Source: Phellopilus nigrolimitatus (taxonomy: Eukaryota > Basidiomycota > Agaricomycetes > Hymenochaetales > Hymenochaetaceae). Taken from it: a stretch of 64,000 nt of DNA. This document shows, in pieces, positions 16,921 through 25,424 of the stretch (position 1 is the stretch's first letter; the number at the start of each line of letters is the position of its first letter). A program made the position numbers and the translations under genes. The stretch is taken from assembly GCA_021029095.1 (NCBI GenBank), contig JAJOHG010000044.1, positions 208,064-272,063 of the forward strand, written 5' to 3'. The notes under the pieces are model-generated. The model was not told where the DNA came from. It saw only the letters and a program-made list of their open reading frames with translations, and ran no database searches.

Positions 16921-17291
16921 TATACAGACTTGCGAGTATCGAAGTGATTATTCCTGATTCTTGGTATTCAGGCGCCAGCTTGTCGTGGTTCGAGACTAAT
17001 TATATGCGGACGGAGTGGCAGGGAGTTTCTACTAGTACTAGACCGGACGCATCCGAATCTAGCACTGCCTTAATACGTGAATACGTAATCTGTGGACGTC
17101 TTTTTCTCTCGCAGCAGCTTGAAAAGCTGAAATCTAGGAAGCAGCGCAATCCGAAGTCGTACATGTACGCAGTGTATAACATGGTAATTTATCAAAGGTT
17201 CGTTACGAACGTACGTCAACACGAACTCATTGATACGCGCCGCATCTAAAAGATAAGGCGTTTCAAACTGTACGCAAGTAAATCCCAAATC
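16921..17291. other. Short intergenic stretch between NTPase copy 2 and the LTR element
   Basis: No gene is supported. The small reading frames on both strands have no recognisable domain. The stretch should contain the NTPase copy 2 promoter. Its last five bases (AAATC) form the left target-site duplication of the LTR element. Confidence 0.5.
17287..17291. repeat. Target-site duplication, left copy (AAATC)
   Basis: AAATC lies immediately before the left LTR and recurs immediately after the right LTR at 19671-19675. A perfect 5 bp repeat is the size typically made by LTR-retrotransposon integrases. Confidence 0.8.
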
Positions 17292-17493
17292 TGGAAGCAC
17301 ACCGAGAGGTGTGAACACTAGAAAACAGACGGGAGAAAACTCTGTAATTCGAGTGAGAGAAGACCAATTAAATACAGTGTTTGCACGTACCTGTAATTCG
17401 AGTGAGAGAAGACGAAGCTCGAATTACGGTGCGCGCGCATATATCTACGAGACGAAAAAGGAAATCATGACAAACTGTAGCCGGGAGGTTACA
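17292..17493 (+). repeat. Left LTR, 202 bp
   Basis: Begins TGG and ends ACA. It contains an internal direct repeat, CTGTAATTCGAGTGAGAGAA, at about 17340 and 17390; the second occurrence is followed by an inverted partial copy, CTCGAATTAC. These could be regulatory repeats of the LTR promoter. Confidence 0.88.
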
Positions 17494-18208
17494 CTCCTCC
17501 CCACTCTGAAAAAGAAAAGGCAGGGGGATGTCGATGGGAAGTCATCTACTGGATTTGAAGGCAGAGAGAGGGAGCAGTCCGAGATTGTCCATGATCATTA
17601 AAATAGTGCGTAGAGAGAAAAGAAATGTGGACGGAGGCTATTTAGCACTTCGCGCTCGTCGAGCTTGCGGCTTGGGAGTCAGAGGTCGTTACAAGACGTA
17701 GTTCCGGAAGCGCGGCAGTGTAGGGAGACGCTGTCGATGTGAAGAGTTGCTGTTCTTGTCATGAGCGTGTGTGAATGGTTGCAAGGTCGTGAATAACTGT
17801 TTGCAAGAGTCCATTCGCTTCGTACTTCGAAAGTGCGTCATACGAAAATCACGTCGCCGAAGTAGTCGTCTTCTGCTTCACGCGGTGAGACAACCCGCCG
17901 AACGACATAAAGTGTATCATAGACATAGCGGAAGGAGCCGGAAGTTTTCTTGGAATGCGATAATGGGCAGTGAGTTTCGAGGTGGTAGCGAAGATAGCAA
18001 AAGGCGAGCGAGGAGCGACACTTGAATCGAGGTTGGTAGTGAAGTTGTTTTGAATGGGCTGGATGTCGGAAGCGTTGACAGGGGTCGGGCGGGGAAGTGC
18101 GTGTGAGAAATCGGCCGGCGGACTGTTCTGTTGTGTAGAGTACGAGAGAAACGACGCCGCGAACAGGGGTTTGCTGTTCGGGAGTCAGAGGAGATGGTGG
18201 GTGTCGCT

Positions 18209-18736
18209 TCAGGCAGAGCCCTCCGAGCTCAGCGTGTCAGTTGAAGAGCCCCGTGGATGCGACGACAAGTTCAAACCGTCAGCATTTTGAGGCGAAACAG
18301 AGTCCAGAGAGGTGTCCGACGATGATGATAACAAGCGAGCTCGTGTCGTGAATTTGGAGCACATCCCGTACGTTTTTGGAAGGCGTTGTCGAACCATCCG
18401 TGCCCTCGCTCGCGCCATTAGAGATCCTGAGTTTGCCGCGAGGTTGCAGTTCGCGATTTTAAGCTGCGAGCCGTTAAGACTCCATCGGTTGCCAGCACGG
18501 CGAAGCCCGTTCGCGATTGCCTCGTCCGACGCGCCGTCACACACAAACGGCTCGAGTGGCGCGGCTGACTTCGGGTTCGTCTTCATGTAATCTGCACTCG
18601 GCTGGTTGGACTGGTTGGACATGACGAGTGGCGACGCGGAGTAAGCGAGCTTCTGCATGACCACGCCCGATCGACAACTGGTTTGGGAATGCGCAGAGTC
18701 CCTTGGGGATGGATGTTCCTGCGATTGAGGGCGCAT
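18209..18736 (-). CDS. Unrecognised 175-codon open frame inside the LTR element, antisense to it
   Basis: ATG at 18736, stop at 18209, no intron needed. The protein is Ser/Arg-rich (for example SLMARARARMVRQRLP, then SSSDTSLDSVS), with no motif I recognise and no signal peptide or membrane segment. It lies opposite to the direction set by the polypurine tract. It could be a captured host-gene fragment, an accessory antisense gene, or chance. A plus-strand frame of 92 codons overlaps it and is equally unrecognised. Confidence 0.25.
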   Translation of the reverse strand: MRPQSQEHPSPRDSAHSQTSCRSGVVMQKLAYSASPLVMSNQSNQPSADYMKTNPKSAAPLEPFVCDGASDEAIANGLRRAGNRWSLNGSQLKIANCNLAANSGSLMARARARMVRQRLPKTYGMCSKFTTRARLLSSSSDTSLDSVSPQNADGLNLSSHPRGSSTDTLSSEGSA

Positions 18737-18973
18737 GAGTCCCTCGGGGCGTTCTAGTTGCAGGATAAGCTTGAGGTGATGGATGTGGTATTGAGAGTGA
18801 CTGAGTTGTGATACACCCTAAACTGGCAGCAAGCCAAGCTACGGGATAGACCTAAGGATGATCAGGGAGCACGTTCGGCGGAACAAAGACACAGAGACAG
18901 CGATGATGAATGGGCGAGAGCTCAGTCAAAAAGAGACGAGATGGCAAGCCAGGTCGTGGAGAGAGAAAGAGAG

Positions 18974-19253
18974 GTGGCCGGAAGTAACAGCGACTTCCCT
19001 GGACCAACAGACGAGTAGAAAGATGCGGCCGGAAGTAACAGCGACTTCCCTGGGGCGCAAAAGCGGGCGGTAGAGAGAAGATATGCAGCCGGAAGTAACA
19101 GCGACTTCCCTGGAGTGCAAAAAGCGGGATACGGAGATGCGGCCGGAAGTAACAGCGACTTCCCTGGGGCGCAAACAGGCGGGTGGCAGAGAGAAAAGAG
19201 TGAGGCCAGAAGTTGACAGAGACTTTCCTGGGGCACTGCAGACGGGTGGCACA
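18974..19253 (+). repeat. Minisatellite with dyad-symmetric core, about five units of 51-63 bp
   Basis: Four units carry the core GGAAGTAACAGCGACTTCC (cores near 18978, 19030, 19087 and 19144), and a fifth, near 19205, is degenerate (AGAAGTTGACAGAGACTTTCC). Each core has perfect 6 bp inverted arms (GGAAGT / ACTTCC) around a 7 base centre, so it can form a small hairpin or bind a symmetric protein. The spacers between cores share GGGGCGCAAA and GCGGGNGGNAGAGAGA. The array lies in the 3' part of the LTR element interior. Confidence 0.85.
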
Positions 19254-19458
19254 AGATTTGCCGGTGCTAAAGAAGCTCAGACTGCGTAGACAACAGATTC
19301 GCGGTGGCACACGACATAGAAGAGAAGATAGGGTTTTCTAGATCACTTGCAGTGATGCTAGATGGTCCAGTCGGCGTTTGTCAGACTGGAACTCGGAAGG
19401 GGTGCAACTGACGGTGGCAGCCGCCAGTGGCACCCGGTACAGACGGAGTCTCGGCGTC

Positions 19459-19468
19459 AAAAAAAAAG
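19459..19468 (+). other. Polypurine tract
   Basis: Nine A followed by one G lie directly before the TGG of the right LTR. This is the standard position of the plus-strand priming site of LTR retrotransposons and fixes the element's orientation. Confidence 0.75.
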
Positions 19469-19670
19469 TGGAAGCACACCGAGAGGTGTGAACACTAGAA
19501 AACAGACGGGAGAAAACTCTGTAATTCGACTGAGAGAAGACCAATTAAATACAGTGTTTGCACGTACCTGTAATTCGAGTGAGAGAAGACGAAGCTCGAA
19601 TTACGGTGCGCGCGCATATATCTACGAGACGAAAAAGGAAATCATGACAAACTGTAGCCGGGAGGTTACA
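19469..19670 (+). repeat. Right LTR, 202 bp
   Basis: Identical to the left LTR except for one G-to-C difference in the first AATTCGA(G/C)TGAG motif. Its end is 44 bp from the stop codon of the site-2 protease gene on the opposite strand. Confidence 0.88.
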
Positions 19671-19675
19671 AAATC
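19671..19675. repeat. Target-site duplication, right copy (AAATC)
   Basis: Matches the five bases preceding the left LTR exactly. Confidence 0.8.
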
Positions 19676-19714
19676 CCAAGTAATCAAGTAATCCCTTCTT
19701 CCAGTATTCTCTTA

Positions 19715-21980
19715 TCACCCCCTCCAAGACCACGCCATCCCGAACACCGCAACACCCATCAGCCCGATTGTGACGTACCGCAACCCCCGCTCGATCCCCA
19801 CCTTTCGCCCGCGTATAATACGTCTCCAAGTCCACAACCGCCCTTCTGCACGCAAGAGGCGAGGGTGCGCAAATCGTAGACCAAAATTTGGTTCACCTGT
19901 CGTGCTCGACGACGGCGCAGCGTAAGCTGTGTGGGCGGTAAAGGAAGAGTCGGAATCGCTTGGCCCATTCTCGACATCGAGCGCCAGCCCAACTGTGTCG
20001 CGGGACGCGCCCATGTAGTCGAGAAGCTCGGAGAGGAAATATGCGCCATCGAGGAACGGCAGTGCAAATAGGTTGAAGATGTATAGTGAAAGCGAGAGCG
20101 TTGAGAGGTATCTGTGTCGTTCAAATGTTGAATTTTGTTAATGGTAAATGCAATAAACTGAGTAAACAGACTAACTCGAAAAACAGAGATGCTGAACTGG
20201 GCAACCAGAGCGGTAGAAAATTCGAGCGAGGCGCGAATGTCCCCGTCTTAACTAAACATTCCACTTGACGTAAGTAAAAAAGAATGACGGCGAAAGGGCG
20301 GGAAGACGAGAGAAATGACCTTGTTCCCAGACCTCCTCCCTTGGTCCGCTCCACAGTACCGTCTTCGTCTCATTCTCAACAGAACCATGACCATCCCTCT
20401 CTTCCCATGCCCAGATCGGAGGTGCGATAGTGATACGCAGGAGCTGCGCGCTCACGTCAGGACGGATGCACTCCATCGGTCTACCTCGAGATTTCCCCTT
20501 GCCATCCTCGTCTCTGTGATCAATGCAATCTGAAGCAGAAAAACACCTCGTATGTGACGGGCCAGCGCTCTCTCCTACAGAGGAAGGCACGAGAACTGGT
20601 ACGGGGTCGACGCAATGACCCTGATCACCATCCTGCGTCGGGACGAAACACGACAGCTGTGCTGACGGAGGTTGTACGGATCTGCTGGGGATGCAGCAGT
20701 CTGTCGGTTGTTCTGCTCGTAGAAAAATCGTAAAAATGAAGAGTAGAAAATCAACTATGCATCGCGTGAAATAAAGAAGCATACCAGAGAAAACAGAAGC
20801 TTCGAAACACCACCCGTGCTCATAAGACTTGTGCAGTACTTGATCTATAAGGAGGTAGCGAGACCAGACAAACTCCGGTGTGGTGTCTTGTCCACCCAGA
20901 GGAGCGTCATCCAATGCAGTGACTATGCTCCCAGGCACCAGATGATATGCAAGCGACGAATACTGGAAACCAGAGTCCCTCAATGCATAGAAAGTCGAGA
21001 GGCTTCAAGAGAGAGCCTACCTCCTCAATTCCCAGCACAACAAGACCTGAAGCTTGAACATCGCTCCAGCCTATTGCACTCCATAGACTTCCTGCCCCGG
21101 CGATAGATGCGAGGTAGATCAGGCCCCACAACAGCAGATTGTGCCATGCTCCGGCAGCAACGATACGCAGCCTGGAAACGGCAGGGAGGGATTTCAGAGA
21201 AGGCGAAAGTGAGACGAAAGCGGACGGGAGCACAATGGTGATCGAAGCTCCGATGGCGTGAAGTGGGAGGGAATCTCTGAAGCGAAGCTAATATGAGAAC
21301 TGAGCGCTAGCAAATTAAATGAGCAAATTACATGGCGGCAGCGGCGGCATGTCCTGCTTCATGAATGCATTGGGCCACGAAGAGTGCGAAGAGAAGCACA
21401 GGAAGGTGAGACCAGGGCACGGTCACTCCAGGAATCTGATACAAAAATCATAATCCATGATCCAAATCGAAGACAAAATTGAATGATGCGAGCGTACGAT
21501 AGGATTGAGAGCAAGAATTGGCTGTGAAGCCGTCGAAGACTTTGAGCTTTCGATACTCCTTTTAACAAGATTATGACCAGAAGCGGCATCATTGGTAGCA
21601 AGCGCCAACGAGAGAAGTTGAAAACACGTCAAAGCAAGAACAGCGATCCCTAAAAACATCCCAACAGTTCCACATACAGACCCCACATCATAAAACATTC
21701 TCAAAGCATGTCGAAGAGGTTGAGCATAGGGCAGTTCCAAGAAATCAACAAGAGCATCATGGCATGCATTCAACGCACTCGTCTGCGCCTTTAAGTGGAA
21801 GTTCTGCACGCTAAACTTCCAGGATCGAGTCCCAGTTCGAAGATGCTTGGAATGCCTCGTCGACGCGGCACGAGCGGTGGGTAAGAGGCTGCCCTGCGAT
21901 TGACCGACGCAGAAAGCGCGAACGGCATACACTACAGCCCAAAACAAGCAAATAGACCATACGAAGGCGCTGAGAGTCAT
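19715..21980 (-). CDS. Site-2 protease (S2P, intramembrane zinc metalloprotease)
   Basis: Membrane-embedded protease of the MBTPS2 type. It cleaves membrane-bound transcription factors (SREBP/Sre1 in fungi) after a first cut. The start chosen is the ATG at 21980, giving an N-terminal hydrophobic segment (FVWSICLFWAVVYAV). A second segment follows (GTVGMFLGIAVLALTCF). The zinc motif HEAGH is encoded at 21349-21363 inside CIHEAGHAAAAAM. A hydrophobic stretch with AAGAWHNLLLWGLIYLA and a Cys-containing luminal region (LSCFVPTQDG) follow. The third zinc ligand motif is FALPFLDGAYFL, near 20050. The last exon ends with the segment LRYVTIGLMGVAVFGMAW and a stop at 19715. One apparent extra base near 20320 shifts the frame after WEQ. 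The gene's 3' end abuts the LTR element, so its terminator may be supplied or disturbed by the LTR. Confidence 0.85.
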
Positions 21981-22446
21981 TCCCTCAAACACATTTCGAT
22001 TCAAAGCAAGCAGTCGGACTTAGAGCAAGTGTAACCACTGGCAGTTAGGCATGATGATGGTTCGAGACGAAAATCGAGAGCGGCGCGATTTTCCTTTTTC
22101 GAAATCAGCGCCCAAACGCCGTTTTAGGGTCGCGTCACTCCGATCAGCGCGCCGCCTCCCGCCTCTTTAACTAATGCCCCTCCCTGGGCGTGAAGCGGAA
22201 CCGCTCCTTCGATATCCAAAGCGCGTCGCGCGACGCCGAAGTCACCCCAGTCGTCATGACTGCGGATTCTTCAAGCGAGCTTACCTCATCTCTTGCTGAA
22301 ATTTAACCGAAGCAAAAGCAGAAAGGAAGCCGTTTAGTTGCATAGTCCGCAGTTCCTCCTTGCTTTCATCACCGTCCTTGATTTTTCTTATAGATCTGCT
22401 AGAGCGTCGCTGGTCCCGACATTCCCTAATTTTTTTTCACCTTGCG

Positions 22447-23814
22447 ATGTCCCACCTCGCTGCGCTCTTGGGTCTGGCAACCCTATCACTCTCCTCTTCG
22501 GCCAACGCTGCACTCAGTCTTGCCACAGAGTATTCGGGAAGTAATTTGTAAGTTTCATCTCTCGCAAAACTGCTTGCTAGGCTGATTCTTTGTGGGCTCA
22601 GCTTCGACGCGTGGACGTTCTATTCGGGTGTCGATACAAACACGACCGGAAATGTTTTGTTCCAGCCGCGCGAGGCTGCGCTGACGTCGCAGCTTGCCTT
22701 CGTCAACAGTGCTGGGCATGCGATCATCAAGGTGGATAATACCACCAACGGAGCAAGTGATCCTACCTTCGGGCGCGCGAGCATCAAGATGTCCAGCAAC
22801 GCGACTGTGCCGCAGGGAAGTCTGGTGGTTATGGACGCTGTGCACGTGCCATTTGGGGTGAGCTCCGCATTCCTGTGCTGACAGCTCGGATAATTCTGAC
22901 GTTCACGCTTTTATCTTTCAGTGCTCCGGTTTGACATGCGTTCTCACGTGCTATCCACTTATATTCTAACACGCACTTTGTGTAGTATGGCCGGCTTTCT
23001 GGATGCAAGGGCCCAACTGGCCTGCCGGCGGCGAAATCGACGTGTTTGAAGGTGTCAATCAGGAGTTGAACAACCGCTTCACGCTTCACACAGCAGACGG
23101 CTGTCAACACCCGGACAACGCGAGCTCGACTTCAATCGAAACGGGCACGCTTCTCTCAACGGACTGCTTCAATGCGACGAACGGCAACCAGGGATGCTCC
23201 GTCGAAGATCCATCGACTACGTCGTACGGTGCGGACTTCGCGCAGAATGGCGGAGGTGTATATGCGATGCTTTGGAATGATGACGGGATCAAGACGTGGT
23301 TTTTTAACCGCTCGAGCATCCCGAGCGACATCAATGGTAGCGCCCCCAATCCAGACGGCTGGACCACGCCTACGGCGTCCTGGCCAACCTCGTCCTGCGA
23401 TGTATCTAAGTTCTTCGGAGCGCAGACGCTAATCTTTGTACGTTCTTCCGCTCGTACCTAAAATTGTTCGAATGATCTAACGCAAGCAATCACAGGACAT
23501 AACGCTTTGTGGGAACTTCGCCGGAGAGGCTTCTGTATTCGCCCAGACCTGTTCAGGGACCTGCACGGACCTTATCAAGGATCCGACGAACTACAACAAC
23601 GCATACTTCGAGGTTTCGTACGTTCGCGTGTATAGCGGGTATGTTCCCTGCGTCTTCTATCGACTCCACTTTCTAATATTATCATTTTCGCAGCGACTCG
23701 TCTAAGAAGTCGGCAGCACCACGTGCAGTCGGCATCTCTGGCACTTGGCTGCTATCTATGAGCGTTGCGGTCTTAGCCTCGCTTCTTGGGGCCTTCATGA
23801 CTTCGCCTCTGTAG
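22447..23814 (+). CDS. GH16 family glucanase, secreted and probably GPI-anchored
   Basis: Endo-beta-1,3(4)-glucanase / laminarinase-type protein. The start at 22447 gives a signal peptide (LAALLGLATLSLSSSANA). The family sequence follows: FGRASIKMSS, then WPAFWMQGPNWPAGG across an intron and the catalytic motif GEIDVFEG (ExDxxE, about 23030-23053). Several Cys-containing segments (DGCQHP, CSVEDP, FDITLCGNFAG) are typical of the fungal 1,3(4)-glucanase subgroup. The C-terminus ends in a Ser-rich stretch and a hydrophobic tail (LLSMSVAVLASLLGAFM), as expected for a GPI signal. Short introns lie near 22548-22600, 22858-22985, 23440-23495 and 23640-23693. No frame break was seen. Probable role: wall glucan remodelling or extracellular glucan breakdown. 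Confidence 0.9.
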
Positions 23815-24243
23815 ATCGACGAGCCCAGTGATGTCCGATGCTCGTGATTGGACGTGATTTTGTATACCCTCCACATTTCATGCAGGAACACTAGCACCTT
23901 GCTGAAGGAAGCAGAGAGGACTCTTCCATACGACTTTGCATAAGTAGTTTCGCGAAGTTCTTAATCTCTGAACTTTTGTCACTACTACCCACCGCTGCTC
24001 GCGAACACCCGGACAGATTTTTCTCAATTGTGCGTTTAGCATGTGCTAATTAGCACCATTTGGACTTTATTTATTGCTTCGTTGTCAAACTACATATATT
24101 GGATTGACTGCTCGGCGTCGGTCAGCGCAGGTCAGCGGGAAGCAAATAAAGTTATGCAGCATAATACGATACATGACATGACAAGTGAAATTCCCTAATC
24201 GAGTCCGATATAAACCTTCAAAATTGTAAAGATACATGCAGTT
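23815..24243. other. Intergenic 3' region between two convergent genes
   Basis: AT-rich and without a supported gene. It should contain the terminators of the GH16 gene (plus) and of the tetraspan membrane protein gene (minus). Confidence 0.5.
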
Positions 24244-25145
24244 CTATCTGCTTCCGAAAGCATGCTGTGGTGCTCTATACGCATATTCATTATGATCGTG
24301 AGCCGCGAGTGGCTTGGACTCCTGGTAGACCTCGTAAGCAGGGTCGTACGCGCCTACCATGGGCATAGACCTCATCGGGTGACTGGCAAGCGTATTTGGA
24401 TCTGAGCGTGCGTAATACGGCATCTCTAAAGCCTCCTCCTCGTGCAGCTGTCCGACGTAGTTCGAGACGATGACGCAGCCATCTGAGTAGGTCGGTATTA
24501 GCCTCTTTGTCGGAAAAATCGCAAACAAAGAACAAAGAATACTCACAAAGAAGTATAATCCAGACCACGCAGAACACGGCGATGAGCACTATTCTCAGCA
24601 CGTCAAACCCTGCCTTGCAGGCATCACCTTTGACGTCGGATGTCGAGCCTGATTCGCACTTGTTTATGGCATTTTGCTTCGCATTTCCGTGGAAGAGTGT
24701 GTACAGGTAATACGAGCCCGACGCGATGCTAAGTGCCAAATTGATGAAAAGTAGCGTTGAGTAGAGCGCGACGAGTCCGCGGCGCTTTGCTACGGTTCCG
24801 ATAAAACTGGATCATTCAAAAATTGTTTAGCGTGAATACCATCGCTGGATTGAAGACGGATCTCACCCGAATAGAGACACTACAGCGAGAAGGGTCCAGA
24901 TGCCTGCGTTTACTCCCGCAGAAATTTTATCTGACAATGTCCCTTTCTCGAACGTATCTACTCACGAAGTCTCAGTCCTTGTCCAGTAGAGCCTAAAAAG
25001 GCACGCACATACCGTTATCATTGATTTGCTTCCACAGCTCGCCAGCGACAAGGCCGCCACCGATCGTCCCCACTAAGGTCATAACAAAGACGCCGAAACG
25101 GACCGGCAGACAGCAGCAAAACTTGCGAGAGCGAACGTAGACCAT
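24244..25145 (-). CDS. Tetraspan membrane protein, fungal family of unknown function
   Basis: The start at 25145 gives MVYVRSRKFCCCLPVRFGVF. The Cys cluster next to a first hydrophobic segment (FVMTLVGTIGGGLVAG) could be palmitoylated. Three more membrane segments follow: AGIWTLLAVVSLFG, LVALYSTLLFINLALSIA and VLRIVLIAVFCVVWIILL. A short loop before the last segment contains two Cys (NKCESG, DACKAG). The cytosolic tail is Tyr/Pro-rich (YYARSDPN, DPAYEVYQES) and ends AFGSR at 24244. I recall proteins of this layout as common in Agaricomycetes, but know no assigned function. There are four or five exons with short introns. Confidence 0.7.
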
Positions 25146-25223
25146 CGTTGGTTTAAAGGAGGTATACTAGGAGAAAGATTTGAAAGGAAGAAAACACACA
25201 ATGGTCAAGCAAGGAGAGCTGCC

Positions 25224-25231
25224 CTTATATC
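25224..25231 (-). promoter_or_regulatory. TATA-like box of the tetraspan gene
   Basis: ATATAAGG on the minus strand, about 80 bases before the start codon at 25145. The distance and sequence suit a core promoter; no other support. Confidence 0.35.
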
Positions 25232-25424
25232 TCGACTGATGGTCGACTGCGGTGTGAAGCGGGCATCAATCATAATCGCAAGCAGAAGCTGAAGGCGGTG
25301 AATATCAAGGCAGCGCTAAGCGTTACTACATTGTGCAATCGGTGATGATCGGTAATGCAGTGCAACTTAAGCGGTGCCACCGCCCACCTTGCAGGCTACA
25401 AGACGGCCACCGCAGGATCATATC

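Larger units (their letters stand above)
13298..16950. repeat. Segmental duplication, unit 2
   Basis: Second copy of the block at 8959-12640, offset by about 4.3 kb. The left edge is sharp: homology begins at GCGCTGGTTGCC directly after the foreign GC-rich fragment. The right edge fades shortly upstream of the NTPase copy 2 start codon (16920). The LTR retrotransposon lies about 340 bp further on. Confidence 0.9.
17292..19670 (+). mobile_element. Non-autonomous LTR retrotransposon (TRIM/LARD-like), 2379 bp
   Basis: Two 202 bp direct repeats (17292-17493 and 19469-19670) begin TGGAAGC, end GGTTACA (TG...CA) and differ at one position I could find. They are flanked by AAATC on both sides. A purine tract of nine A and one G (19459-19468) abuts the right repeat, so the element reads on the plus strand. 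The interior (17494-19468) has no recognisable gag, protease, reverse transcriptase, RNase H or integrase. A primer-binding site starting with TGG is not visible right after the left LTR (the sequence there is CTCCTCCCCACTCTG). The element would have to be mobilised in trans. The near-identical LTRs point to a recent insertion. Confidence 0.88.

Noticed and set aside
17494..17530. tRNA primer-binding site next to the left LTR
   Set aside because: The sequence after the LTR does not begin with TGG and I could not match it to a tRNA 3' end.
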